Origin: Flavobacteriaceae bacterium UBA980
GTDB taxonomy: Bacteria; Bacteroidota; Bacteroidia; Flavobacteriales; Flavobacteriaceae
DNA length: 17,096 bases
NCBI GenBank assembly: GCA_002292265.1
Contig: DBBQ01000011.1
Span: 1 to 17,096, forward strand
Reading direction: 5' to 3'
This document shows positions 1 through 7,138 of the stretch, one piece after another (within the stretch, counting starts at the first letter, position 1; each line of letters opens with the position of its first letter). The notes beneath the pieces were generated by a model. It ran no database searches and was not told the DNA's origin. It saw nothing but the letters and a program-made list of their open reading frames with translations. The translations under genes and the position numbers were made by a program.

Positions 1-22
1 TAACCAACTGAGCTATAGGACC
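1..22 (-). tRNA. tRNA gene, 5' end only, cut by the window edge
   Basis: The reverse complement of bases 1-22 begins GGTCCTATAGCTCAGTTGG and continues TTA. This is a typical bacterial tRNA 5' half: a 7-nt acceptor strand, TA at positions 8-9, and a D-arm with AGCTCAGTTGGTTA. The anticodon lies outside the window, so the amino acid cannot be assigned; Bacteroidota tRNAs beginning this way are often Ile or Met type, from memory only. The gene reads leftwards, away from the rest of the window. Confidence 0.9.
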
Positions 23-163
23 ATAGTTCCAAACATTTTGTTTAGCGTGGGTAAAATTAATATTAATTATCAAATATTTGGCAATCATTTAACACTCATT
101 TAATGATCCTAACTAAAACCATTTTCTTGTATATTGCTGTCTATAAACCATAAAACAATTATA

Positions 164-589
164 ATGACAGAATTTGAAATTTATCAGAACGCCAATTTAA
201 ACTTTATCAATAACGCAATTTATCTTCTTTGTGTTATCGTAATGACTGTATTGGCCTTTTATTTAATTCGAAGAACCCGAGAATTAAATATGCCGACCTA
301 TGCCAAAGGGGTAATGACACTTTTTTGTACTTGTGTGATCTTTTTTGGACTTCAAGTTTCCTCTTTTTTAGTTCAAGCGCAAAAAAACATGTCCTATCAA
401 TTGTCTGAGCTAGAACAAGCAGGTGTTGCTCTTTCATCAATAGCAAAGAATACCATCGATCAATTTGGACATACAGCAGCTATGGGACCTGCTCCTTTAG
501 CACCTGATGCACCTTCGATTGTGATCTGGGCTACAATTGCATTTATGTTTATTGGGGGGATTTGGTTTACATATCCTGAAAATAAATAA
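164..589 (+). CDS. small membrane protein of unknown function (141 aa, three predicted TM segments)
   Basis: I do not recognise a named family. The start was placed at the ATG at 164 (MTEFEIYQNANLNF); a TTG at 134 in the same frame would add ten residues of poor coding character. Three hydrophobic stretches are visible at about residues 16-35, 49-70 and 118-136. Between the second and third lies a polar linker (about 72-115) with a short Gln/Glu/Ser-rich part and an Ala/Pro-rich part. The C-terminus is a short polar tail (TYPENK). The gene stands alone: a tRNA diverges upstream, and a strong hairpin terminator follows 10 bp after the stop. Expression as an independent small integral membrane protein is likely; the role is unknown. 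Confidence 0.75.
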   Translation: MTEFEIYQNANLNFINNAIYLLCVIVMTVLAFYLIRRTRELNMPTYAKGVMTLFCTCVIFFGLQVSSFLVQAQKNMSYQLSELEQAGVALSSIAKNTIDQFGHTAAMGPAPLAPDAPSIVIWATIAFMFIGGIWFTYPENK

Positions 590-595
590 AGTACT

Positions 596-628
596 AAAAA
601 ACGCTCCCTTGTGGAGCGTTTATTATTT
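596..628 (+). terminator. intrinsic terminator after the 141-aa membrane protein gene
   Basis: A perfect 7-bp GC-containing stem, ACGCTCC (601-607) and GGAGCGT (613-619), encloses a 5-nt loop. Flanking A and T bases (599-600 with 620-621) extend the stem to 9 bp. An A-run precedes it and a T-rich tract (TTTATTATTTCTT) follows. It begins 10 bp after the stop codon at 587-589. The flanking A and T tracts mean it could also act weakly in the other direction, but no minus-strand gene ends here. Confidence 0.85.
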
Positions 629-734
629 CTTCAACCTATTCCTAAAGAGGAGCTTCTAGCGAAAGCAGTTTCTTAAACAATCTGCCGAAGTTTTGGTCGA
701 AAACTACTTTTTGTTTAACTTTCAGAAAAAATTA

Positions 735-860
735 ATGACCGTGGAATTCAAGAAAAAAGAATATGTGTATTTTGATGTTCGTGAACAAAAAGCAGTCTAT
801 GGCCGATACTCTTGGACAGAAACAATCAAATGGTATATGGTTAAAATATTCCGATTCTAA
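735..860 (+). CDS. possible small ORF or gene remnant (41 aa)
   Basis: An ATG at 735 opens a 41-codon frame ending at TAA 858-860, encoding a basic aromatic peptide beginning MTVEFKKKEYVYFDVREQK and ending KIFRF. The same frame stays open back to 660 with protein-like composition (for example SAEVLVENYFLFNFQKK), but has only TTG candidates there for initiation. Just upstream another frame (635-673) also reads like protein (PIPKEELLAKAVS) before a stop. This could be a genuine short gene with a non-ATG start, or the frameshifted tail of a decayed gene. No family is recognised. It lies between the terminator at 596-628 and the inverted repeat at 877-976. Confidence 0.3.
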   Translation: MTVEFKKKEYVYFDVREQKAVYGRYSWTETIKWYMVKIFRF

Positions 861-876
861 ACTGGAGTAACTGTCT

Positions 877-976
877 CTTAAGGTAAACAGTTGTTATACA
901 TTTAACAATTGTGCTACAAATCTTTTTCCCGCCTCCGTTACTTTATCTCAACAGAGGGAACAACTGTTTCCTAAGG
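877..976. repeat. imperfect inverted repeat, arms about 19 bp, 63-bp spacer
   Basis: Left arm 877-895 (CTTAAGGTAAACAGTTGTT) and right arm 959-976 (AACAACTGTTTCCTAAGG) are reverse complements over an 11-bp perfect core (885-895 with 959-969). They continue through AGG/CCT and TAAG-type matches with single-base bulges. The spacer holds no gene. The element lies between the small ORF ending at 860 and the cupin gene at 1079. It could be a large RNA hairpin in the cupin leader, or the ends of a small non-autonomous mobile element; a single copy cannot decide. Confidence 0.45.
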
Positions 977-1078
977 CTCGCTTTTACTTGCACTACACAT
1001 AGTATATCGCGATTTCAAAAAAATAAAAGATCTCATAGTTATATTCTCTATCTTGTAAAATTCAAAATCCCCTACATT

Positions 1079-1549
1079 ATGAAAAAAATACTGTTTTCTT
1101 TTCTTTTTCTACCCGTATTCCTCTTTTCACAAGACACAGAGTACACAATCACCTCTTTTTTAAATCAAGATTTAGCACCTGAAAAAAAGGCTCCCAATCT
1201 CCATTATCTAGGAAGTGCTTGGCTCACCCGGCTAGTTGAAGCAGATTCGAGTTTTGACTACAACCTTACACAGGCCACTTTTAGCCCTAATTCTACCTTG
1301 GATTGGCACAAGCACTCCACAGGTCAAGTCCTGATTGTCGTTGAAGGCAAAGGTTATTATCAAGAACGAGGTAAAGCAGTCGTAGTAGTCCAAAAAGGAG
1401 ACGTCATTACCTGCGCCAAAAACATTGAACATTGGCATAGTTCCACACCAGAACATTTGGTTTCCTACATCGCTATCTATGGAAACAGCGAAACCCTTTG
1501 GACAGAAAAACTAAAAAGAGAAGACTACAACCGGAGTAAGAGCAATTAA
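1079..1549 (+). CDS. secreted single-domain cupin metalloprotein, mandelonitrile-lyase-like ligand set
   Basis: A 156-aa protein. The start at ATG 1079 gives a clean signal peptide (MKKILFSFLFLPVFLFSQ) with likely cleavage around residues 18-19; an in-frame upstream start at 911 would bury it, so it was rejected. Residues about 60-135 form one cupin barrel. Motif 1 reads WHKHSTGQ, giving H77, H79 and Q83, with Gln replacing the usual cupin Glu; motif 2 contains H118 (EHWHS). The spacing H-x-H-x3-Q, then His 35 residues later, equals that I recall for the manganese cupin hydroxynitrile lyase of Granulicella tundricola, a group annotated broadly as carboxymuconolactone-decarboxylase-like or quercetinase-like cupins. 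I infer a metal-binding periplasmic enzyme; the substrate is unknown. It is a single gene, and a minus-strand pair ends 24 bp downstream. Confidence 0.85.
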   Translation: MKKILFSFLFLPVFLFSQDTEYTITSFLNQDLAPEKKAPNLHYLGSAWLTRLVEADSSFDYNLTQATFSPNSTLDWHKHSTGQVLIVVEGKGYYQERGKAVVVVQKGDVITCAKNIEHWHSSTPEHLVSYIAIYGNSETLWTEKLKREDYNRSKSN

Positions 1550-1573
1550 TTCTTTTTTCGTTTCTGCTTTACT

Positions 1574-1768
1574 TTAGATCGCTCTGTTTTTTGGCTTTTT
1601 ATCAGGTATTCGCCCCTGATTTCCCATACCATCCAAATCGTTTAAATCGTGGATATTCATCACTTCTTTATCTTCTGTTTGGTTCTGTTTTTTAATTATG
1701 CTCAGCAAAAAATAAACATAGATTACAAAAATTACAAAACCAAAAACAAACATGACTTGATTGTTCAT
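1574..1768 (-). CDS. tiny membrane protein with a polar tail (64 aa), second gene of a pair
   Basis: The 64-aa product has one N-terminal hydrophobic segment (about residues 5-26) followed by KK and a strongly polar, mostly acidic then basic cytoplasmic-like tail rich in Asp, Asn and Lys. Its ATG (1766-1768) overlaps the TGA of the upstream 61-aa gene by 4 nt (ATGA), a typical coupled arrangement that supports both frames being translated. The plus-strand reading of the same region is less plausible. No named family was recognised. Confidence 0.6.
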   Translation of the reverse strand: MNNQVMFVFGFVIFVIYVYFLLSIIKKQNQTEDKEVMNIHDLNDLDGMGNQGRIPDKKPKNRAI

Positions 1769-1950
1769 GCCTCAGGGTTTTTGTCATCGTTTCGCCGTTG
1801 GCGTATTGCAATGGCAAAAGCAAGTATCGTTACGGGCCAAAGCCCCACATAAATTCCTTCCATTTGATTCCCTGTAAACCAAAGATAAATGGAGTAGAGA
1901 AAACTCAAAAAAGCGAGTAGAATGGGATAGTATTTTTCTAGAAACTTCAT
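1765..1950 (-). CDS. tiny two-TM membrane protein (61 aa), first gene of a pair
   Basis: The product starts MKFLEKYYPILLAF, has hydrophobic segments at about 7-26 and 34-48 joined by a short loop (TGNQMEGIYVG), and ends in a charged tail (RQRRNDDKNPEA). Basic residues follow the second segment, so both ends are probably cytoplasmic. It overlaps the 64-aa gene by 4 nt and is transcribed divergently from the DUF2452 gene, with about 110 bp between the starts. Pairs of such tiny membrane proteins are often accessory subunits of transporters, but no transporter gene is adjacent, so the role is open. Confidence 0.65.
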   Translation of the reverse strand: MKFLEKYYPILLAFLSFLYSIYLWFTGNQMEGIYVGLWPVTILAFAIAIRQRRNDDKNPEA

Positions 1951-2043
1951 TTTTTTTCAATTAAGATACTGTTTTTTTTGAAATTCTTTTCGGGTGCGTC
2001 TCTCTTTGGCATTGCGAATTACATCCGTAAATAGAATACTTCT

Positions 2044-2051
2044 TATCTTTG
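2044..2051 (+). promoter_or_regulatory. -7 promoter element (TATCTTTG) for the DUF2452 gene
   Basis: TATCTTTG matches the Bacteroidota sigma-A -7 consensus TAnnTTTG exactly and ends 13 bp before the TTG start at 2065. No well-spaced -33 TTG was found, so this rests on the -7 match and position. Confidence 0.5.
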
Positions 2052-2064
2052 TTAAAAAGTTGTT

Positions 2065-2460
2065 TTGAAGAAAAAGAAGCCTGATGCTGTGGTTTGGGAT
2101 GAAACCCATGAGACGTACTTTGCAAAATTGCTCCCCTATGCCAGCTCCCTCAGTGGGCCTATCATAGAAGTGCCCAATGTAGATGCCTTTAAAAAGAAGG
2201 GGGTGGACAAAGTTTCCAAACAATTTCAAGCGGAACTCACCGACCTCCAAGAAAAAATCAAGTCTTTTGTCTCTCTTGCTGCGGATACCCAACAGGTCTA
2301 TAACGCTCATTTTAAATTCGAGCCCATCGTCGGGGAGACCTACTACCTTTATCAAGGTCTAAACAACACCTTTCTCTCCCTTATAGAACCCAGTCAATGG
2401 AAGCAAGAGCACCTTGGAACCTTTCGCTTGAACAGTGATTATAAGTGGGAACGTCTGTAA
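2065..2460 (+). CDS. DUF2452 family protein (131 aa)
   Basis: Small soluble protein of a family common in Flavobacteriia, with no established function. The family features I recall are present: PDAVVWD near the N-terminus, LLPYASSLSGP at about 22-32, a VSKQFQAEL segment near 50, then FEPIVGETYYLY and FRLNSDYKWERL at the C-terminus. No signal peptide or TM segment is seen. The start is a TTG at 2065; no in-frame ATG lies before the conserved N-terminal segment, and the TAnnTTTG element sits just upstream. It precedes rbfA by 27 bp, but rbfA has its own -7 element, so the two need not be one transcript. Confidence 0.85.
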   Translation: MKKKKPDAVVWDETHETYFAKLLPYASSLSGPIIEVPNVDAFKKKGVDKVSKQFQAELTDLQEKIKSFVSLAADTQQVYNAHFKFEPIVGETYYLYQGLNNTFLSLIEPSQWKQEHLGTFRLNSDYKWERL

Positions 2461-2475
2461 GCTCTTTTTTCTCCC

Positions 2476-2483
2476 TACTTTTG
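2476..2483 (+). promoter_or_regulatory. -7 promoter element (TACTTTTG) immediately before rbfA
   Basis: TACTTTTG fits TAnnTTTG and ends only 4 bp before the rbfA ATG at 2488. With the usual distance from this element to the transcription start, the mRNA would begin at or within a base or two of the start codon, making the transcript leaderless or nearly so. The -33 TTG is not obvious. Confidence 0.45.
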
Positions 2484-2487
2484 TCTT

Positions 2488-2889
2488 ATGGAAAAACATG
2501 AAACGCCTCGGCAAAAAAAAATCGGTACAGTCCTCCAACAAGAGATTGCCGCTCTTTTACAAAACGCCATACGCAAGGGAAATGTTTCCAACCTCATGAT
2601 CTCGGTCACTAAAGTAAACGTCACTTCGGACTTGTCTATTGCAAAAGTATACCTCAGTATTTTTCCAAACAATCTAGCCTCTAGCTACTTTGAAAACCTC
2701 AAAGAGAATAAAAGCCAGTTGCGCCACGATCTTTCCCAAAAGATGAAAAATCAGTTGCGGCGGATTCCCGAACTTCACTTTTACCTAGACGATTCCTTGG
2801 ACTATATCGAAGCCATTGAAAAAGAGCTGGACAAAGGTGAAAACCCCATTAAAAATCCCAATGATCTAGAGTCCAGACAGAAAAAATAA
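2488..2889 (+). CDS. rbfA: 30S ribosome-binding factor RbfA
   Basis: RbfA is a single KH-like domain protein that binds the 30S subunit and assists 16S rRNA 5' end maturation and late assembly, notably in the cold. The 133-aa length is typical. Recognisable parts are the N-terminal helix RQKKIGTVLQQEIAALL, the strand-rich VSNLMISVTKVNVTSDLSIAKVYLSIFP region (shown here in part as SVTKVNVTSDLSIAKVYLS), and the late RRIPELHFYLDDSLDY segment; a basic C-terminal tail follows. The start at ATG 2488 places the first conserved helix directly after MEKHETP. The permease gene follows after 14 bp, so the two are probably cotranscribed. Confidence 0.95.
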   Translation: MEKHETPRQKKIGTVLQQEIAALLQNAIRKGNVSNLMISVTKVNVTSDLSIAKVYLSIFPNNLASSYFENLKENKSQLRHDLSQKMKNQLRRIPELHFYLDDSLDYIEAIEKELDKGENPIKNPNDLESRQKK

Positions 2890-2903
2890 ATGCTAAGCAA
2901 TCT

Positions 2904-4115
2904 ATGTCCTACACCTTAAAAATCGCCTGGCGTTATTTTTTTTCAAAAAGCAAACAAACCGTAATCAATCGGATCAATACTTTTGCTTTTTTTATGGTCG
3001 TGGTTGCTTCCGCTGCACTCTTTGTTGTGTTGAGTGCCTTTGCAGGACTCAAAGATTTTGGGCTTTCGTTTGCCAATAGTTTCGATCCCGATTTCGAAAT
3101 TCTTCCCGAACGAGGAACTTATTTTAGCGTACCCGACAGTACCCTGGTCCAACTACACTCCCTTCCAGAGATAATCGCCGCAGCACCCGAAATAGAAGAA
3201 AAAGTATTCCTCTCCTTTAAAGACAAAAATCAAGTCGCTTTCCTCAAAGCTGTTTCTCCTGACTACACTTCTGTGATCCCCATAGACCGCTTGATTGCCC
3301 TAGGAGACTGGCTTTCCTTTGAAGGACCAGATGTTGTTGCAGGATTTGGCATCGCTGGAAGTATGGGTTTAGGAGTTTACGATTACAACAGCTTTTTAAA
3401 CATCATTGTACCCAAAAAGAAGAAACAAACTTTGCTGAATCAAAATCCGTTTACCTCCTCGCCTAGTGTGGTTTCGGGCTTGTACCAAATCAACGAAGAT
3501 TTAGACAAAAAATACCTGTTTTCGAATATGAGCTTTGGACAACAGCTCTTGGAACTCCAACCCGATCAGTTTTCATCTGTTGTTTTAAAAACAGCACCTC
3601 AGGTCACTAAAAAAAAGTTGACTTCACAGCTAGAGCCTTTGTTTACTATTCCAATACGTATCGTTTCCAGAACTGAGCAGAATGCCGCTTTGTACCGCAT
3701 GCTCAATGTAGAACATCTGGCGATCTATTTTATTTTTACATTGGTAATGATTATTGCGTTGTTTAATGTAGTAGGCGCCTTAATCATGATGGTTTTGGAC
3801 AAACAAGAACAATTAAAAATCTTAATCGCCTTGGGTGCAGTGCCCAAAGGGATTCACAAAATCTTTTTCCTTCTGGGGCTTTTAATCTGTAGTGCAGGAG
3901 GGGTCGTCGGGTTGCTCTTAGGGATTGTTTTAGTTTTGATCCAATCTGCGTTTCCCTTTATTTATGTGCCCGGAACCAGCCTGTCCTATCCCGTGCTTTT
4001 TGAATTTGAGAATGTGGTCATTGTTTTGGGAACCTTGATGCTCCTCGGTACCCTCAGTACCGCATGGGCCACCCAAGTTCTAACAAAGAAAATACAGGAT
4101 TACAGAACCTCCTGA
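2904..4115 (+). CDS. FtsX/LolC-LolE-like ABC transporter permease
   Basis: A 403-aa inner-membrane permease of the MacB/FtsX superfamily, close in layout to LolC/LolE, which with the LolD ATPase release lipoproteins from the inner membrane. The layout is: a short cytoplasmic start (LKIAWRYFFSKSKQTVINRI); TM1 at about 27-47; a large periplasmic domain at about 50-268; then TM2 (273-296), TM3 (318-348) and TM4 (370-393). The loop LDKQEQLKILIALGAVPKGI between TM2 and TM3 is the family coupling segment that contacts the ATPase. No ATPase gene is adjacent, so it must be supplied elsewhere. The 3' end overlaps the convergent dusB gene by 16 bp. Assignment to LolE proper rather than another FtsX-type permease is inferred. 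Confidence 0.9.
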   Translation: MSYTLKIAWRYFFSKSKQTVINRINTFAFFMVVVASAALFVVLSAFAGLKDFGLSFANSFDPDFEILPERGTYFSVPDSTLVQLHSLPEIIAAAPEIEEKVFLSFKDKNQVAFLKAVSPDYTSVIPIDRLIALGDWLSFEGPDVVAGFGIAGSMGLGVYDYNSFLNIIVPKKKKQTLLNQNPFTSSPSVVSGLYQINEDLDKKYLFSNMSFGQQLLELQPDQFSSVVLKTAPQVTKKKLTSQLEPLFTIPIRIVSRTEQNAALYRMLNVEHLAIYFIFTLVMIIALFNVVGALIMMVLDKQEQLKILIALGAVPKGIHKIFFLLGLLICSAGGVVGLLLGIVLVLIQSAFPFIYVPGTSLSYPVLFEFENVVIVLGTLMLLGTLSTAWATQVLTKKIQDYRTS

Positions 4116-5092
4116 GTTGCGTATACTTCTAAGATTTCGTCAAATACCGCATAAACCTCTTCTGCTAGGTTTGAAGTCACCATCCGAGTTCGGTAGGGCT
4201 TAAAATTCGTAAACCCTTTAAAATAATTCGTGTAATGTCTTCTGGTTTCTAGCACTCCTAAAACGGGCCCTTTCCAAGCCACAGACATTTCCAAGTGTCT
4301 TCGAGCAACTTCTACTCGTGCCGCTAGACCTGGTGCCGAAAGATGGGTTCCAGTCTCCATAAAATGTTTCACTTGATTGAAAAACCAGGGGTTTCCGATG
4401 CTTGCTCTACCAATCATCGCTCCGTCCAGTCCGTATTGATCTCTCATTTCCACTGCACGCTCGGGGGTGTTTACATCTCCATTCCCGAAAACGGGAATGT
4501 GCATTCTCGGGTTGTTTTTTACCTCTGCAATGGGTCGCCAATCCGCATCTCCCTTGTACATTTGTGCACGGGTACGCCCGTGAATGGAAATCGCAGCACA
4601 ACCCACATCCTGAAGTCGCTCTGCGACTTCCATGATCTTAATGGTATCGTGGTCCCAACCCAGACGCGTTTTGACCGTAACCGGCAAATTGGTATGCTTG
4701 ACCATGGCTTGGGTCAATTCCACCATTTTAGGAATGTCTTTTAATATCCCCGCCCCAGCGCCTTTGCAGACTACCTTTTTTACAGGACAGCCAAAGTTAA
4801 TGTCAATTATATCTGGCTTTGTGGCCTCCACAATTTCTACTGAACGCAACATGGAGTCCAAGTTGGCCCCAAAGATTTGGATCCCTACTGGGCGCTCTTT
4901 TTCATAAATATCCAGCTTTTGAACGCTTTTTGCCGCATCGCGAATCAAACCTTCGCTGGAAATAAACTCCGTATAGACAACATCCGAACCCCCTTCTTTG
5001 CACAAGGCGCGAAAGGGCGGGTCGCTCACATCCTCCATCGGAGCGAGAAGCAAGGGAAAAGAACCCAACTCAATGTCACCTATTTTGACCAC
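4100..5092 (-). CDS. dusB: tRNA-dihydrouridine synthase, DusB type
   Basis: FMN-dependent enzyme reducing specific uridines in tRNA D-loops. The 330-aa length is normal for DusB. The TIM-barrel motifs appear in order: LAPMEDVSDPPFRAL (16-30), YTEFISSEGL (40-49), INFGCPVKKVV (98-108) with the expected catalytic Cys102, VKTRLGWD (140-147) with phosphate-binding Lys141, SIHGRTRAQMYKGDADW (169-185), PVFGNGD (200-206) and GAMIGRASIGNPWFF (224-238), where the FMN phosphate is held. The C-terminal helical domain recognises tRNA. The start is GTG at 5090-5092; no in-frame ATG precedes the conserved MVKIGDIEL segment. A -7 element lies 18-25 bp upstream. The gene is convergent with, and overlaps by 16 bp, the permease gene. 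Confidence 0.95.
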   Translation of the reverse strand: MVKIGDIELGSFPLLLAPMEDVSDPPFRALCKEGGSDVVYTEFISSEGLIRDAAKSVQKLDIYEKERPVGIQIFGANLDSMLRSVEIVEATKPDIIDINFGCPVKKVVCKGAGAGILKDIPKMVELTQAMVKHTNLPVTVKTRLGWDHDTIKIMEVAERLQDVGCAAISIHGRTRAQMYKGDADWRPIAEVKNNPRMHIPVFGNGDVNTPERAVEMRDQYGLDGAMIGRASIGNPWFFNQVKHFMETGTHLSAPGLAARVEVARRHLEMSVAWKGPVLGVLETRRHYTNYFKGFTNFKPYRTRMVTSNLAEEVYAVFDEILEVYATQEVL

Positions 5093-5109
5093 TGTTTTTT
5101 AATTTTTGA

Positions 5110-5117
5110 CAAAAATA
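5110..5117 (-). promoter_or_regulatory. -7 promoter element (TATTTTTG, minus strand) for dusB
   Basis: The reverse complement of 5110-5117 is TATTTTTG, an exact TAnnTTTG match, placed 17 bp before the GTG start of dusB. It predicts a short leader of about 14 nt. A -33 partner was not found. Confidence 0.45.
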
Positions 5118-5217
5118 GGGAAAAGATTATGGTTCGATTGATGCCTCTTTTTCAATTCTCTTAAAATAGTGCATTAGTAATTCAAATAAAATAGATAAAA
5201 ACCATCTTTCAATCTCG

Positions 5218-5225
5218 TATATTTG
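5218..5225 (+). promoter_or_regulatory. -7 promoter element (TATATTTG) for lepA and its upstream ORF
   Basis: TATATTTG matches TAnnTTTG and lies 24 bp before the lepA ATG and 7 bp before the ATG of the six-codon upstream ORF. The predicted transcription start is about 5229. No clear -33 TTG was found. Confidence 0.5.
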
Positions 5226-5232
5226 TCCCGCT

Positions 5233-5253
5233 ATGAATGACGGCGTCGTATGA
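5233..5253 (+). CDS. six-codon upstream ORF (MNDGVV) overlapping the lepA start
   Basis: ATG at 5233 starts M-N-D-G-V-V and stops at TGA 5251-5253, so the stop overlaps the lepA ATG (5250-5252) as ATGA. The predicted transcription start is only about 4 nt upstream of this ATG. Such a layout could couple lepA translation to termination of the leader peptide, or the ORF may be chance. Only position and overlap support it. Confidence 0.3.
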   Translation: MNDGVV

Positions 5254-7046
5254 AAAACATCAGAAACTTTTGCATCATTGCCCACATTGACCACGGTAAA
5301 AGTACCTTGGCAGATCGTTTGTTGGATTTTACTGGAGCAGTTACCGAGAGAGAAAAGCAAGATCAACTTTTGGACAATATGGATCTGGAACGCGAACGCG
5401 GAATTACAATCAAATCCCACGCAATCCAAATGGAATATCTCCATGAAGGAGAAACCTATGTGCTCAACCTTATCGATACTCCTGGCCATGTGGATTTTTC
5501 TTATGAAGTTTCTCGTTCTATTGCGGCTTGTGAAGGTGCATTGCTCATTGTGGATGCCGCACAAAGCATTCAGGCGCAAACCATATCAAACTTATACCTC
5601 GCCCTAGAAAACGATTTAGAAATCATTCCCGTACTCAATAAGATCGACCTGCCCTCTGCCAATCTCGAGGAGGTAACCGATGATATCGTCGATTTGCTGG
5701 GCTGTGCTCCCGAAGAGGTTATCCCCGCTTCTGCCAAAACAGGATTTGGAATTCAAGAAATATTGACAGCTATCATCGACAGGGTACCCGCTCCTAAAGG
5801 AAGTACAAAAGAACCCCTGCAAGCCTTAATTTTTGACTCCGTTTACAACCCTTTTCGCGGTGTAGAAACCTATTTCCGCGTCCTTAACGGAACCATTAAA
5901 AAAGGACAGAAAATCCAATTTATTGCCACTCAAAAAAAATATTTTACTGATGAAATTGGGACGCTTAAGTTCAAAAAAGAGCCCAAAAAAGAAATTGCTG
6001 CAGGAGATGTGGGCTATTTGATAACAGGAATCAAAGAAGCCAAGGAAGTTAAAGTGGGGGATACAATCACAGATCCCGAAAACCCGACGCAAGAAGCCAT
6101 TGAAGGGTTTGAAGAGGTCAAACCCATGGTCTTTGCAGGAATCTATCCCGTAGACACAGAAGACTATGAGGAACTTCGTGCCTCTATGGAAAAGTTACAA
6201 CTCAACGATGCTTCTTTAATCTTTTTTCCCGAAAGCTCTGCTGCACTGGGATTTGGTTTCCGATGTGGTTTTCTAGGTATGTTGCATTTAGAAATAATTC
6301 AAGAGCGTTTGGAACGCGAGTTTGACATGATCGTCATTACTACTGTTCCCAATGTATCTTACCAAGCCTTCACAAAAAAGAACCCCAATGACGTTTTGTG
6401 GGTCAACAATCCTTCTGACTTGCCAGATCCCTCGGGCTTGGACCGTGTAGAAGAACCCTACATCAAAGCCTCAATAATCACCAAATCCGAATATGTTGGA
6501 AATGTTATGTCCCTCTGTATTGAAAAACGGGGTCAAATTACCAACCAAACCTATCTTACTACAGAACGGGTAGAATTGACTTTTGATATGCCGCTGGCAG
6601 AAATTGTCTTTGACTTTTACGACCGTTTAAAAACAGTGTCTAAGGGGTACGCCTCTTTTGACTACAGCCCTATCGGTTTACGTCCCTCTAAGTTGGTTAA
6701 AGTAGATGTTTTGCTCAATGCCAATCAAGTGGATGCGCTCTCCGCTTTAGTCCATGCAGATAATGCCTATTCCATCGGCAAAAAAATGTGCGAAAAATTA
6801 CGCGAACTCATTCCACGACAACAGTTTGATATCCCTATTCAAGCCGCCATTGGAGCGAAAATTATTTCCCGTGAGACCATCAAAGCCCTTCGTAAAGACG
6901 TGACTGCAAAATGTTATGGAGGAGACATTACCCGAAAACGGAAACTATTAGAAAAACAGAAAAAAGGGAAAAAGAAAATGCGCCAAGTCGGAAGCGTAGA
7001 GATCCCACAAGAAGCCTTTATGGCGGTTCTTAAGCTAAATGATTAA
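5250..7046 (+). CDS. lepA: elongation factor 4 (LepA)
   Basis: Ribosome-bound translational GTPase implicated in back-translocation and in 30S biogenesis or initiation. The 598-aa length is standard. The G domain shows [10 protein letters not shown] (11-20, P-loop), the RERGITIKS switch I region (48-56), DTPGH (76-80), NKID (130-133) and SAK (161-163). Domains II, III and V follow, including the [16 protein letters not shown] segment. The LepA-specific C-terminal domain ends with [20 protein letters not shown] and a basic tail. The start at 5250 begins [19 protein letters not shown], exactly the usual LepA start. The gene is divergent from dusB and appears monocistronic. Confidence 0.98.
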   Translation: MKNIRNFCIIAHIDHGKSTLADRLLDFTGAVTEREKQDQLLDNMDLERERGITIKSHAIQMEYLHEGETYVLNLIDTPGHVDFSYEVSRSIAACEGALLIVDAAQSIQAQTISNLYLALENDLEIIPVLNKIDLPSANLEEVTDDIVDLLGCAPEEVIPASAKTGFGIQEILTAIIDRVPAPKGSTKEPLQALIFDSVYNPFRGVETYFRVLNGTIKKGQKIQFIATQKKYFTDEIGTLKFKKEPKKEIAAGDVGYLITGIKEAKEVKVGDTITDPENPTQEAIEGFEEVKPMVFAGIYPVDTEDYEELRASMEKLQLNDASLIFFPESSAALGFGFRCGFLGMLHLEIIQERLEREFDMIVITTVPNVSYQAFTKKNPNDVLWVNNPSDLPDPSGLDRVEEPYIKASIITKSEYVGNVMSLCIEKRGQITNQTYLTTERVELTFDMPLAEIVFDFYDRLKTVSKGYASFDYSPIGLRPSKLVKVDVLLNANQVDALSALVHADNAYSIGKKMCEKLRELIPRQQFDIPIQAAIGAKIISRETIKALRKDVTAKCYGGDITRKRKLLEKQKKGKKKMRQVGSVEIPQEAFMAVLKLND

Positions 7047-7138
7047 TTGTCTTACCGAAAGAAATTGTTTTCACTTCATTTAATTTGGTTTAAAATATAA
7101 ACTTGTTTGTGTTTGTATAAAGTTTAACTCTTTTACCT

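Noticed and set aside
911..1078. Upstream in-frame extension of the cupin gene (56 extra residues).
   Set aside because: It would place the signal peptide internally and overlaps the inverted repeat; the ATG at 1079 gives a clean secreted protein.
1649..1852. 67-codon plus-strand frame over the tiny membrane-protein pair.
   Set aside because: The minus-strand frames have membrane-protein character and a coupled ATGA overlap; the plus-strand product does not look like protein.
4343..5164. Several plus-strand open frames across the dusB gene.
   Set aside because: They lie antisense to strongly conserved DusB motifs and encode sequence without recognisable domains; they are reading-frame shadows.
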